A stretch of DNA of 64,000 bases from Acidobacteria bacterium UBA2999 (GCA_002346475.1 DDZV01000015.1:87118-151117), one strand, 5' to 3'. Positions 16,586 to 25,973 are shown, counted from the stretch's first letter. Numbers and translations are program-made. The notes: a model not told the origin generated them from the sequence alone.

Positions 16586-17722
16586 ATGTCGCGTTTCACG
16601 TTCACGTCCGAGTCAGTGTCGGAAGGACATCCAGATAAAGTCTGTGATTACGTTTCCGATTCCATCCTAGATGCCTGTTTTGAACAAGACCCACACAGCC
16701 GTGTCGCGTGTGAAACTCTCTGCAAAAGCGACACTGTGGTACTGGCAGGTGAAATCACGACAAATGCAAATCTAAACTACGAACAAATTGTACGACAGGC
16801 TATTAAAGATATTGGATATACCGACCCCAATGAAACATTCTGTGATACGACTCTTAAATTGATTTCAATTATTACCCAACAGTCATCACAGATTTCACAA
16901 GGTGTTACAGCAACAACAAGTCAAAGTGGAGACCAAGGTGCTGGTGACCAAGGCATTATGTTTGGCTATGCCACTGATGAATCTCCAGAAATGATGCCTT
17001 TACCCATTCTCTTGGCACACCGTCTGACGAAGGGGCTAACGGACGATCGCAAGGCTGGCAATGTTGATTGGCTCCTTCCAGACAATAAGTCACAGGTTTC
17101 CGTCGCTTACGAAAACAACGAGCCGAAATTTGTTTCAGCGGTTGTCGTTTCAACACAACACACCACTGCCGTTAAACAAAAACAAATCGCGGAATATGTC
17201 AGAGAAGATCTCGGTCCACGCGTGCTTGGCCAGTGGTGGAATCAGGACTTAGCGCTTCTGGTGAACCCAACAGGTGATTTTAGCCATGGTGGGCCCGCTG
17301 CTGACGCTGGCGTGACTGGACGCAAGATCATCGTCGACACCTATGGTGGCTGGGGCCGTCATGGCGGGGGTGCCTTTAGTGGTAAGGATCCATCAAAGGT
17401 CGATCGTAGCAGTGCCTACTTCTGTCGATTTGTTGCCCGGCAAGTTGTTGCTGCTGGTCTTGCGCGAAGGGTTGAAATCCAACTAGGCTATGCCATCGGA
17501 ATGGCTAAACCTGTCTCGGTAAAGATAGATACGTTTGGAACCGGTGATAGTCGTGCAGCTGAAGAGTTTGTGGAAAACACCTTTGATTTTCGACCACGGG
17601 CTATCATTGAACAGCTCGATCTGCTGCGACCCATTTACCGCAACACCACGAATTACGGTCACTTTGGTCGACCTGAACTACCCTGGGAAACAGCGGAGAA
17701 GGCCACGGCGACAACTCGATAA
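16586..17722 (+). CDS. metK: S-adenosylmethionine synthetase
   Basis: 378-aa methionine adenosyltransferase, making SAM from ATP and methionine. Diagnostic motifs are SEGHPDKVCDYVSDSILD (about residues 10-27), GDQGAGDQGIMFGYA (about 116-130), and the glycine-rich P-loop-like GGRHGGGAFSGKDPSKVDRS type segment near 255-270. AAGGAG at 16576-16581 is a good ribosome binding site 4 nt before the ATG. Expression is apparently controlled by the leader terminator. It is convergent with the large membrane protein gene, with 16 bp between stops. Confidence 0.97.
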   Translation: MSRFTFTSESVSEGHPDKVCDYVSDSILDACFEQDPHSRVACETLCKSDTVVLAGEITTNANLNYEQIVRQAIKDIGYTDPNETFCDTTLKLISIITQQSSQISQGVTATTSQSGDQGAGDQGIMFGYATDESPEMMPLPILLAHRLTKGLTDDRKAGNVDWLLPDNKSQVSVAYENNEPKFVSAVVVSTQHTTAVKQKQIAEYVREDLGPRVLGQWWNQDLALLVNPTGDFSHGGPAADAGVTGRKIIVDTYGGWGRHGGGAFSGKDPSKVDRSSAYFCRFVARQVVAAGLARRVEIQLGYAIGMAKPVSVKIDTFGTGDSRAAEEFVENTFDFRPRAIIEQLDLLRPIYRNTTNYGHFGRPELPWETAEKATATTR

Positions 17723-17738
17723 AATCTGACCGTTCTAC

Positions 17739-20700
17739 TCACCGAAAGCACGGAAGTTGTAACGGCTCGTACGTGCTGGTCGGAGTGCGACGACTGTCAA
17801 CCGAGAGCCAAATAATCAGTCCCTCTCGGTGTAAGCGATCCTGAAGAATTGGATACGAATCAACAAATCGGTTCGCGGCATAGGCATGGACATCTTCATA
17901 CGCTTCCAAGTACTGCAGGGGTCTTGATCCACCAACGCCGACGAGAATCGGCACCGGAGATTGTTCAACTAAGGCTATCGTGCGCTGCTGCAACTCCGCA
18001 GAGTGTTGAAACCCGTTACCCCAAGCCATGTGTCGCACAACGCGTCGCTCAGCATAGTACGGTGTTGTGTACATATCTGTCATTGCCCAGATCCGATCTT
18101 CCGGCGCAGTGCACTCGTAGAAGTACCGCAACAATGCGCGATCACCTCTGCTCTCCTTCGGCGCATATCCATCAATCGGTGGCGATATTGTCCACCGGTT
18201 GAATTTTTCCGCAGATACGTCCCACATCCTCGTAACTCCTCCGAAAACCCCGATCCTGTTCAAGAATGAGGAATTGAAAATCCTGGTGTGGCTAATCGTA
18301 GCACCTATTGAGATCACGACTACGACGGTGACAACGGCAAGGAGGACTGTTTGCCGAAGAATGCGACCGACCGTACGCGTCTGCAACGCTTGAGTCACTT
18401 GACGCCACGAAACCCAGCTCTGGAAAACCTGTGGAAGGCACCACGCACTGAAAACCATTGCGATGTTCACGTGGTCTTGGAAAGCCCCCATTTTTCGCAT
18501 GAGCGCATAGTTAGTAATTACCGTCATCAGGCCCAGCGCGAGCATCTTCGCACCCTCGTGCGACATTCCGTCGATTTGCTGGCCACGCACTGCTTTCATT
18601 ATCAGTAATCCGATGACGAGAAAGGGAAGCAGCATTGTGACGTAGTACAACCACGCCCCGGCATTCTGGGCATGGATGATTTTTGGTAACACAGCGAGTC
18701 GCAGTATCGAAAAATCACGTTGCCATGACATAAGCCACGAATCACTTTCGAGTTTTACATCCTCGAGTAAGGGAGTACCTGGTGTCGTCGTCCAGACAGA
18801 TTCGATGCCACTACTTCCACTCACATACCTGTCACTAACCAGGGCCTTAAGACGAGCTGAACTGGCATCGACCATGGTGTACGCATGCATACCTGCTGGC
18901 GCATTGATCGTGACGAGACCATGTTTCGTTTCGAGTGCTTGTCGCTGCTCGGTAGTCACAACATCGTGCGCCCATAGAACGTTTAACCGCGCGCCTATAA
19001 AAGCATCTTGATCTTCCAGCCATACACTGTCCTCAATTTCGCCTACTACTTGGAAAGTGCCTTCGACTTCGGTTGGGATAATACGGCCTATGGTTTCTAC
19101 TCGTTCATCGTGTACTAACCGCGTTACATTCTCGACCGAGGTATTTGTGATGTCATAGTCAAATGCCAAATGGTTATTTTCATTCTCGTTGAATTTTCTA
19201 TTGACGAGTTGGTACTCTGCCTCTGCAGCAAAACGCAATTCCTTAGAAAGATCGTTGACCCAAACAATCCCAATCCGTGGGCCTAATACGATGGCCGCCG
19301 TGTCTTCGACTCTTGTGTCTTGTACCAACTGCGTGACATTCGCACGAGAGGGATCCGCGAGCTCGTAGAAAAATGAACGGCCATCATCACCATTCGGGAC
19401 TTTGTTGACGAGTTGGTACTGTGCCTCCGCAGCGACGGATGCCTCTGCGGATACCTGTTCAGCCCAGCGAAGCCCAATCCGTGGACCTGCTTTGGGAATC
19501 TCGATCAGGCCGATCGCCTCTGGACGTATCACGGGACGTGTACCTTGCGTTCGTAAGATTGCACGGTCGGTCATCAGCGCAGTGATATTGTCTTGCGAAC
19601 GATCTTGAACCTCATATTGCACCGGTTCCCCAGGCAGGGTAATGGCTGAAACATTCGACTCGTTAGAAATTGGTACGAGTTGGTATTGGGCTTCGAGACG
19701 GGTACGTTCTGAGTCGGTAACCCACTCCGCCCAGAGAACCGTCAGCGATTCCCCGGCAGCCCCGGCTTCCATTTGGTACGCGCGCCGAAATGACCCGTAG
19801 ACACCATCTACGATATTCACCTTTGAATCAGCTACTAGCGCTTTGAGGTTAACGTCTGACGGGTCAAGTAGTTGGTAACTGTGCCAACCGCCGGGCTCTC
19901 GAAGAGGCAGATCGTCAAGCCCTCTAGGCTGAGTATTCCCCTGTAGGCCATATTGTGTTTCCAGTTGTGTCCGTAAACGGGGAGATACCTCGGGTGCCCA
20001 TTCGATGGCAATCCCGGCGGGGAATTGAGGCATTATGCCCACCCAAAACGAAGGCCGAGACTCATCGATCACGAGCGGTACGGATTGGCGTCCTTCCTGA
20101 TCGAGTTGACGTGCGAAATCAATGCGCTCAGTGAAATAAGCAACGATCCCTTCATTGATTTGGACTAGGACAAAGAACGGCAAGAATATGATGATTCCAA
20201 CACCAACGAATCGCCCTACGGAGTAGGCGATTCTGCGGTACCCGTCGTGCCAATGTGCAATGAGAATTGCTATAGAAGCACCGAGGCCTACGTACAAACC
20301 GTGATCATGTCGAAAACCGAACGCCACGGCCACCGCCACCGCAAGCCCGAACATGCGCAGGAAAGTTGGCTTCTCAATGTATCGCCACGTAAGCCAGCCA
20401 CCGAGAGGGTATACAAATATTTTTGGATAACTGTAGACCTTGGTTTCGATCATCAGCACCATAACAACGATTAGAAGTACGAAAGCTATGAGACGTGAGC
20501 GGCTGGCTTCCCAAGCCATGTCGTAGCTGAGGGTAAGAGCAACGGTAGTGAACGTGACTGCAAGGAATATTTCGCCAATGACGCGGTAGCCCACAATCTT
20601 CTGTGCTATTGCTGACATAAACCAAAAGAGTGGATCGCCCATGTCCACAAAGCCGTCGAGCCATGCATCGCCTTTTAGAAACGCTGCAGCTTTCCCGAGA

Positions 20701-20861
20701 GCTAAGTGATCGTCACCCCCAAGATCTTTAACAATTAACCATTGCAGTATCCACACGAACACAAAGATCGTCGTAAGTGTCAGTGCCTGATACCTGCGGG
20801 AAGGAACGGATACCATTGTTATCTGTGCTCTACGCTTTATGAAGATCTGGCTTGTGCTCAT
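17739..20861 (-). CDS. Large GT-C-like multi-pass membrane protein with five internal repeats
   Basis: 1040 aa, function not recognised. The N-terminal 240 residues hold about six to seven membrane segments and a first loop with GGDDHLALG and DMGDPLFWF, reminiscent of GT-C glycosyltransferases of the PMT type, whose first loop carries acidic residues. A long hydrophilic region (about 245-720) follows, largely built of five repeats. Further membrane segments lie at about 738-860, then a soluble C-terminal domain. It sits beside sugar-nucleotide genes, so a role in transferring or exporting a glycan is plausible. The start at 20861 overlaps the cupin gene end by 32 bp; an ATG at 20816 is an alternative. 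Confidence 0.55.
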   Translation of the reverse strand: MSTSQIFIKRRAQITMVSVPSRRYQALTLTTIFVFVWILQWLIVKDLGGDDHLALGKAAAFLKGDAWLDGFVDMGDPLFWFMSAIAQKIVGYRVIGEIFLAVTFTTVALTLSYDMAWEASRSRLIAFVLLIVVMVLMIETKVYSYPKIFVYPLGGWLTWRYIEKPTFLRMFGLAVAVAVAFGFRHDHGLYVGLGASIAILIAHWHDGYRRIAYSVGRFVGVGIIIFLPFFVLVQINEGIVAYFTERIDFARQLDQEGRQSVPLVIDESRPSFWVGIMPQFPAGIAIEWAPEVSPRLRTQLETQYGLQGNTQPRGLDDLPLREPGGWHSYQLLDPSDVNLKALVADSKVNIVDGVYGSFRRAYQMEAGAAGESLTVLWAEWVTDSERTRLEAQYQLVPISNESNVSAITLPGEPVQYEVQDRSQDNITALMTDRAILRTQGTRPVIRPEAIGLIEIPKAGPRIGLRWAEQVSAEASVAAEAQYQLVNKVPNGDDGRSFFYELADPSRANVTQLVQDTRVEDTAAIVLGPRIGIVWVNDLSKELRFAAEAEYQLVNRKFNENENNHLAFDYDITNTSVENVTRLVHDERVETIGRIIPTEVEGTFQVVGEIEDSVWLEDQDAFIGARLNVLWAHDVVTTEQRQALETKHGLVTINAPAGMHAYTMVDASSARLKALVSDRYVSGSSGIESVWTTTPGTPLLEDVKLESDSWLMSWQRDFSILRLAVLPKIIHAQNAGAWLYYVTMLLPFLVIGLLIMKAVRGQQIDGMSHEGAKMLALGLMTVITNYALMRKMGAFQDHVNIAMVFSAWCLPQVFQSWVSWRQVTQALQTRTVGRILRQTVLLAVVTVVVVISIGATISHTRIFNSSFLNRIGVFGGVTRMWDVSAEKFNRWTISPPIDGYAPKESRGDRALLRYFYECTAPEDRIWAMTDMYTTPYYAERRVVRHMAWGNGFQHSAELQQRTIALVEQSPVPILVGVGGSRPLQYLEAYEDVHAYAANRFVDSYPILQDRLHREGLIIWLSVDSRRTPTSTYEPLQLPCFR
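18816..20015 (-). repeat. Five tandem ~60-70-residue protein repeats within the GT-C-like protein
   Basis: Approximate residue spans are 283-350, 372-440, 459-524, 527-592 and 622-682. Each copy has a beta-like start with a conserved Trp (IGLRWAEQVS, IGIVWVNDLS, LTVLWAEWVT, LNVLWAHDVV, IAIEWAPEVS). Each continues with (L/A)E.(Q/E/K)(Y/H).L, then an aromatic plus a D/N.S..N(V/I/L) element, and ends in LV.D or a close variant. Copies 3 and 4 are most alike and adjacent, suggesting the latest duplication. Divergence at DNA level means this is an old protein-level repeat, not a DNA satellite. Confidence 0.7.
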
Positions 20862-21186
20862 CCATCCGATGAGAAAGCATGTTCAGCCAAACTGAATCCT
20901 CAAGGGTCTCAAAGGTATGTACCTCATAGGGATCGATCACAAAACACATGTTCGGCTCAGCGATGAATTCATGTTTTTCACCGGTTTCGATATGGTGAAC
21001 CATAACGCGAATCCGTCCACTCAGAATATAGAACAGTTCCTTGGTGTGCTGGTGGTAGTGGTTCCCGCGAATTACATTCTTTTTCGTGGTGATGTGGTTG
21101 ATTTCAGCCCAGGTGTAACGATTGACGATCCCATTGAAGATCCCGCGGTCGTCCTCGTGAATCAGGTACTTCTCTAGGAATTCCAT
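20830..21186 (-). CDS. Cupin-fold sugar-nucleotide enzyme-like protein
   Basis: 118 aa. A single cupin domain is marked by RGNHYHQHTKELFYILSG (His-rich metal or substrate site) and the second motif near DPYEVHTFETL. Small cupins of this sort act as dTDP-sugar 3,4-ketoisomerases or epimerases, or as sugar-binding partners. The ATG at 21186 has GGAGG 6 nt upstream and is preferred over a longer frame. It is divergent from the DegT aminotransferase gene. With that gene and the acetyltransferase it could form an FdtA/FdtB/FdtC-like set, but this is inference. Confidence 0.68.
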   Translation of the reverse strand: MEFLEKYLIHEDDRGIFNGIVNRYTWAEINHITTKKNVIRGNHYHQHTKELFYILSGRIRVMVHHIETGEKHEFIAEPNMCFVIDPYEVHTFETLEDSVWLNMLSHRMDEHKPDLHKA

Positions 21187-21333
21187 GCAGGGCCTCCACT
21201 TAACCGTAGAGATCGCCCGGATAGCGGAAAATCTCTCCGGGGGCAATAATCTGTATATCTATATCACATGGTATCGTGCCCTGGGGAGAGCTTGGCACTG
21301 CGCTGGGCAATCCATATGATTTGTAGAAAATAA

Positions 21334-22524
21334 ATGACTATTGATACTAAAACATTAGCTCTGAAAGGTGGGCACCCCATCCGGGAAACAAGACTGCCTT
21401 TAAATAGTCCTTATCTGGATGATGAGGATGAACGTAGTGTCTCTAGCACTATTCGCTCAGGATGGATCGTAGGTGACGGACCAAAGTGTAAAGAGTTTGA
21501 AGAAGCCTTTGCTGAGTACTTGGGTGTCAAATATGCACTTCTAACAACATCCTGCACATCTGCACTGCACCTCGCCTTTCTGGCTCTTGGTTTCAGTGAT
21601 GGTCAGGCCATCATACCTGACTACACTTTTACATCAACTGGGTTAGCTCCGCTTTTAACTGGTATGACCGTAAAACTGTGTGACGTGGAATTTGACACTG
21701 CTAATATTGACACGCACTTAATTGAATCTTTAATCACTGACAAAACAAGAGCAATTGTTCCAGTGGATTATGCTGGGCATCCTTGTCACATTGACAAAAT
21801 CAATGCTCTCGCTAAAAAACATAACTTAGTGGTAGTGCACGATAGTGCTCAATCCTGCGGATCAAAATTCCAGGGGAAATATGTTGGTCGCCAAGCATTG
21901 GTCTCGTGCTTTAGCTTTCATGCCACTAAGAACCTCGTCACTGGTGAAGGTGGATGCATGGTAACTAATGATGAGGAGTTAGCACGAAAGGCGTACATCA
22001 TTCGTGATAAAGGGACAAACAAGCGTGAAAAATTACTTGCTAAAGGCAATATTGGTTACTTTGAATATCAAAGCATTGGTAATTCTTACGTGCAATCGAA
22101 CATCCTGGGAGCATTAGCTTTATCACAATTAAAAAAATTGGATCGCATGAACGCTATCCGTCGTCAACATGCTGAATATTTAAACGAGGGGCTCAAGCAT
22201 GTTGATGGCATTCAACTCCCAATCGTCAAAGAGTACGCTGAATCTAATTGGGCGATTTATGCAATACGGGTTATGGGTGCCAGTGTCATTGAAGTGCGCG
22301 ATGCCATTCGAGCTGAAGGGATTGAATGCAACACCCACTATCATCCATTGCATATCAATGCATACTATCGCGCAATGGCTAATTATCAGGAAAATGATTT
22401 TCCGGTTTCGAATCAGGTGTATCAGTCGTTATTACGACTGCCTATGTACCCTCAATTAACGCACACTGATTTAGACGAAACGATTGCTGCTGTAACAAAA
22501 GTTATGCAAGCTTTTCATCAATAA
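21334..22524 (+). CDS. DegT/DnrJ/EryC1 sugar aminotransferase (WecE-like)
   Basis: 396-aa PLP-dependent aminotransferase acting on nucleotide-linked keto-sugars. It shows the family motifs SGWIVGDGPKCKEFE, TTSCTSALHLA, HDSAQSCGSKF and the PLP-lysine segment SFHATKNLVTGEGG. The DKGTNK element followed by YQSIGNSYVQSNILGA is as in WecE/RffA, which makes dTDP-4-amino-4,6-dideoxygalactose. It starts a plus-strand unit with the acetyltransferase and GT2 genes, consistent with synthesis of an N-acylated amino sugar for a surface glycan. Confidence 0.85.
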   Translation: MTIDTKTLALKGGHPIRETRLPLNSPYLDDEDERSVSSTIRSGWIVGDGPKCKEFEEAFAEYLGVKYALLTTSCTSALHLAFLALGFSDGQAIIPDYTFTSTGLAPLLTGMTVKLCDVEFDTANIDTHLIESLITDKTRAIVPVDYAGHPCHIDKINALAKKHNLVVVHDSAQSCGSKFQGKYVGRQALVSCFSFHATKNLVTGEGGCMVTNDEELARKAYIIRDKGTNKREKLLAKGNIGYFEYQSIGNSYVQSNILGALALSQLKKLDRMNAIRRQHAEYLNEGLKHVDGIQLPIVKEYAESNWAIYAIRVMGASVIEVRDAIRAEGIECNTHYHPLHINAYYRAMANYQENDFPVSNQVYQSLLRLPMYPQLTHTDLDETIAAVTKVMQAFHQ

Positions 22525-22540
22525 CACACTGCCGAGAACA

Positions 22541-23092
22541 ATGAGTTCGTCAAAAATGTCATTCATCGGTTCACTGATCAAGAGAATCAGTTACTCAAAA
22601 ATTGTCCCCAGGAGCTTGTTGCGTCTTGTCGATGAAGTATTACTGAATGCTGCCATGTCGTGGCCAGGCAGTCCGGGTCGGAAACTATTCAATCGACTAC
22701 GCGGAGTCACAATCGGAAAAAATGTGTGGATCGGCCAAGGCGTAATCTTAGGCCAACATCCATTTCTGTTGACAATCCAAGACAACGTTATCATTGCAGC
22801 TGGCGTTAAGATTTTGACTCATGACACCAGCTTTACGGTTGTTGGTGGGAAAGATCTGGCTGGAACAGTCATGATTGGCAGTAACGTGCATCTTGGTGAG
22901 AATGCAGTGATCCTTCCAGGTGTTTCTATCGGGAATCGTTGTGTGATTGGAGCAAGTGCTGTGGTAAATAAAAGCATTCCTTCAGGACAGGTTGCTACTG
23001 GGGTCCCTGCTAAAGTGATTTGCTCCATCGAAGAAGGCTTGTCAAAACTGAACACCAAGCTTCGATCAGAGAATTTTTTCTCCACATGGTAA
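22541..23092 (+). CDS. Left-handed beta-helix (hexapeptide) O/N-acetyltransferase
   Basis: 183 aa. Imperfect hexapeptide repeats run from about residue 55 to 150 (VTIGKNVWIGQG, VMIGSNVHLGENAVILPGVSIGNRCVIGASAVV) and end in VATGVPAKVI, as in Maa/NodL/WbbJ-type acetyltransferases. The H of THDTSF is the usual catalytic histidine position. It follows the aminotransferase by 16 bp and overlaps the GT2 gene by 7 bp, so it probably acetylates the amino sugar made upstream. Confidence 0.83.
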   Translation: MSSSKMSFIGSLIKRISYSKIVPRSLLRLVDEVLLNAAMSWPGSPGRKLFNRLRGVTIGKNVWIGQGVILGQHPFLLTIQDNVIIAAGVKILTHDTSFTVVGGKDLAGTVMIGSNVHLGENAVILPGVSIGNRCVIGASAVVNKSIPSGQVATGVPAKVICSIEEGLSKLNTKLRSENFFSTW

Positions 23093-23820
23093 ACGACCGA
23101 GAACAAGTAGATTTGTCCGTCGTCTTACCCTGCTATAACGAAATCGATTATTTACAAAAGGCAGTCGATAACACCGAAAACCTCTTAAAACGAACAAACT
23201 ATACGTATGAAATCATCATTGCTGAAGATGCCTCCACAGACGGCACTGATGAATTAGCCGAAAAGCTCTCAAAAGAACGTGACCATATTGTTTGGATGCA
23301 TCGCAATAAACGTACTGGGCGAGGATCAGCTGTCGCAGATGCCTTTCGAAAAGCCCGCGGTCGCATTGTGGGGTTCCTTGATATTGATTTAGAAGCTCCA
23401 GCACACTACATCGTGCCTATGGTGTTAGCTATTAATCAGGGAGCAGACATTGCCGTCGGTGTGCGGAAAATAAAAATTAGCACCCTTGGTTTCGTATTTC
23501 AATTACATAAAATCATTACGCACAATGGTTACAAATGGCTTGCGAGAAAACTGTTGAAGGTGAACCTGCAAGATATCGGTGTTGGATTTAAGTTTTTCAA
23601 AAAAGCACACATCTTACCAATCCTCGATGAGGTCAAAGATCAACATTGGTTCTGGGATACTGAAATAGTAGTGCGCGCGTTATTGAAAGGCCTCACAGTG
23701 TCAGAACTGCCTATTGCCTATACTCCCATTCCCGATCGGGAATCCAAAGTAAACTATGTGCAAGATAGTTTTATACACTTCAAAAAATTATTAGCTCTAA
23801 GAAAAGAATTAAAACTATAA
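23086..23820 (+). CDS. Family 2 glycosyltransferase (dolichyl-phosphate-mannose-synthase-like)
   Basis: 244 aa. GT-A fold motifs are LSVVLPCYNE at the start, IIIAEDASTDGT, the GFLDIDLEAP metal-binding (DxD-like) segment and GVGFKFFKK. The C-terminus is hydrophilic with no membrane helices, unlike many GT2 enzymes that carry anchors. The start at 23086 overlaps the acetyltransferase stop; an upstream in-frame ATG at 23020 would overlap by 73 bp and is less likely. It may make a polyprenyl-phosphate sugar for the large GT-C-like protein nearby. Confidence 0.83.
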   Translation: MVNDREQVDLSVVLPCYNEIDYLQKAVDNTENLLKRTNYTYEIIIAEDASTDGTDELAEKLSKERDHIVWMHRNKRTGRGSAVADAFRKARGRIVGFLDIDLEAPAHYIVPMVLAINQGADIAVGVRKIKISTLGFVFQLHKIITHNGYKWLARKLLKVNLQDIGVGFKFFKKAHILPILDEVKDQHWFWDTEIVVRALLKGLTVSELPIAYTPIPDRESKVNYVQDSFIHFKKLLALRKELKL

Positions 23821-23838
23821 GGTTGCGCGGATACGAAA

Positions 23839-24516
23839 TTAGTATGCCTGCTTAGGCAAAACTTCGCTTGGCAACCCGGCCGTCGTTAGTGTTCCTTGTT
23901 CTAGGATTAGCACATGCTCGGCGATAGTTGCTATTTCATCTGGCGCATGTGCTACATACACCAACGGAATTTCCAATTCATCACGAATGCGTAGAAGCAC
24001 TTGGAGAATCCGGCGACGGTGTGGAAGATCTACTGCTGCCATTGGTTCGTCGAGAAGCAAGACGTCTGGGTCAGACAAAAGTGCACGGGCCAAGGCCACC
24101 CGCTGACGCTCGCCTCCTGACAGAGACGAAACCTGCCTGTCTAGTATTGCGTTTAAATTAAGAAATTCGATGGTTTCCGCGAGTCGTTCGATCGCAACTG
24201 TTCCTTTGGGACAACCGTAAATGATGTTCTCGCGAGTATCAAGATGGGGAAACAACAACACGTCTTGCGGCACGTAACCTACGCCACGAAAGCGTGGCGG
24301 AAGGTTAATGCCGGACTTGTCTGAAAATAAAACCCTCTTATCCACACAGATTGTTCCACGCGATGGAGTTCGCAGGCCGGCAATAACTTCTACGATCGAA
24401 GTCTTCCCTGATCCTGATGGACCAAACAACGCAAGTGCTCGGCAATCTGATCGGTCGGTTACAGAAAGAGTGAACGACCCTTGTTGCAAGAAAACATCCA
24501 GATCAAAAATTGCCAT
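23839..24516 (-). CDS. modC: Molybdate ABC transporter ATP-binding protein, lacking the TOBE/Mop domain
   Basis: 225 aa. Walker A is FGPSGSGKTS, Q-loop VPQDVLLFPHL, signature LSGGERQRVALARAL, Walker B VLLLDEP and switch His in YVAHAPDE. Full-length ModC usually carries a C-terminal TOBE/Mop domain of about 120 residues; here the chain stops right after the ATPase core. A Mop-like domain is instead found in the divergent regulator at 26045-26461. It is last in modABC, 3 bp after modB. Confidence 0.88.
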   Translation of the reverse strand: MAIFDLDVFLQQGSFTLSVTDRSDCRALALFGPSGSGKTSIVEVIAGLRTPSRGTICVDKRVLFSDKSGINLPPRFRGVGYVPQDVLLFPHLDTRENIIYGCPKGTVAIERLAETIEFLNLNAILDRQVSSLSGGERQRVALARALLSDPDVLLLDEPMAAVDLPHRRRILQVLLRIRDELEIPLVYVAHAPDEIATIAEHVLILEQGTLTTAGLPSEVLPKQAY

Positions 24517-24519
24517 AGC

Positions 24520-25179
24520 TTAAGGTTCCCTGGTTAGTTGATTTGAAACCAGCACTGCAGTAAAAGCAATCGCAATAGAAATAAAAAGGAGAATTGCTGC
24601 ATCTTGATTTTGTCCCATTTCAGCAAATGAATAGATCCCTAATGCCAGCGTCCTAGTATGGCCAGGAATACTTCCTGCAATTACAATCGTGGCACCAAAT
24701 TCTCCTAAAGCTCGAGAAAAGCCCAAAAGTGCGCCTGCCAAAATGGTCCGAAACGCGAGTGGTAACGTAATGGTTGTAAAAACTCTCCAGGGTCCAGCGC
24801 CAAGCGTTTCTGCGATCTGCTCGTAGCGTTTAGTCGCTTGCTCGAATCCAGACCGCGCTGTGCGCACAAGTAAGGGTAAACCCATAACCACCATTGCAAT
24901 CACAACCGCACCAGGTGTGAACACCACCTCAACGCCTAATAACTCAAGCAAGAAACCCAAAGGGCCACGGCGTCCTAACAACCACAACAAGAGAAGTCCT
25001 GTTGCTACCGGAGGCATCACAAGTGGCAACGAAACTGCCGTTTCTAGCAATGCCTTTCCTCGAAAATTCGCGCGCGCGAGCAACCAGCCAATAGCAACAC
25101 CAGGTATAAGCATCACTGCTGTCGCAATCAAAGCAGCGAGCGTTGTAAACGTAGCAATCTGGAGAATTTCTGGATTCAC
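24520..25179 (-). CDS. modB: Molybdate ABC transporter permease
   Basis: 219-aa inner-membrane permease with five to six hydrophobic helices and the EAA-type loop around QIAETLGAGPWRVF / RALGEFGATIVIAG. That last stretch is characteristic of ModB/CysT-type permeases. GTG start overlaps the modA stop (GTGA at 25179-25176), implying translational coupling. Confidence 0.9.
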   Translation of the reverse strand: MNPEILQIATFTTLAALIATAVMLIPGVAIGWLLARANFRGKALLETAVSLPLVMPPVATGLLLLWLLGRRGPLGFLLELLGVEVVFTPGAVVIAMVVMGLPLLVRTARSGFEQATKRYEQIAETLGAGPWRVFTTITLPLAFRTILAGALLGFSRALGEFGATIVIAGSIPGHTRTLALGIYSFAEMGQNQDAAILLFISIAIAFTAVLVSNQLTREP

Positions 25180-25973
25180 GGAAGCTTCCGTTCCATTGCC
25201 TGTAATGGCACAAACCCAGCCTGCTGAAAATATTTTGTCGCTTCCTCTCCCTGGAGATACGCAAGAAATTGACGACCACCGTTGGTATTTCTACCACCCC
25301 GTACAATTGCTGCTGGGTACACAATCTGTGGACCGTCATTCGGTGGCACGACAAACGCAATAAGTGCACGACGGGCAATGAGAAGATCTGTTCGGTACAC
25401 GATGGCAACATCTACGGTGCCATTCTCCACCGCTGCAAGTGCTAGACGAACGTTACCCGTCGGAACGACTTTCTTGGCTATGTCAGCCCAAATACCAACC
25501 TTCTCAAGATAGTTCCGAGCATAAACTCCAACAGGCACGGCTCTTGGATCACCAAGAGCGATACGGCGAATAGATGAATCCAACAGATCGTGTGCCGATT
25601 GAAATATGCGTGATCGGTCGTCGGGAACTATTAAAACCAATTGATTCGAGAGCAAATCGACGCGCGTGCTCAACTCAATGGCATCTGCTATTACGTCAAG
25701 TTGAGACTCATCCGCACTGATAAATAAATCAACGCGCGCGCCGGCTCTGATTTGTTGGGCTAATGTATGTGACCCTGCCAGGTTAAGCGTGACGTGTTCA
25801 CCACCTTGCTGTTCATAAGCAGTAGCAATCTTGGTAAGAACGTTCGTGAGACTACTTGCAGCAGAAACTAATATCCCTGTTGATCCATGACAAGCCACCT
25901 GAAAAAACGCCAGCACTATAAGAAAAACAACAGTAAAACCAACTCTCTGGGATCTCCTGGTGTAATGTGTCAT
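25176..25973 (-). CDS. modA: Molybdate ABC transporter substrate-binding protein
   Basis: 265-aa periplasmic protein. An N-terminal signal sequence (about residues 11-29, VGFTVVFLIVLAFFQVACHG, possibly ending in a lipoprotein Cys) precedes ModA landmarks: VSAASSLTNVLTKIA, NLAGSHTLAQQI, DLFISADESQ and ALGDPRAVPVG. It first binds molybdate or tungstate for ModB/ModC. The upstream region is extremely AT-rich and shared with the divergent HTH-Mop regulator. Confidence 0.9.
   Translation of the reverse strand: MTHYTRRSQRVGFTVVFLIVLAFFQVACHGSTGILVSAASSLTNVLTKIATAYEQQGGEHVTLNLAGSHTLAQQIRAGARVDLFISADESQLDVIADAIELSTRVDLLSNQLVLIVPDDRSRIFQSAHDLLDSSIRRIALGDPRAVPVGVYARNYLEKVGIWADIAKKVVPTGNVRLALAAVENGTVDVAIVYRTDLLIARRALIAFVVPPNDGPQIVYPAAIVRGGRNTNGGRQFLAYLQGEEATKYFQQAGFVPLQAMERKLP

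Noticed and set aside
21208..21241. Overlapping inverted repeats AGAGAT/ATCTCT and CCCGGA/TCCGGG upstream of the cupin gene, considered as an RNA switch
   Set aside because: Stems are short, there is no terminator or sequestered ribosome binding site, and both genes are divergent with normal starts.
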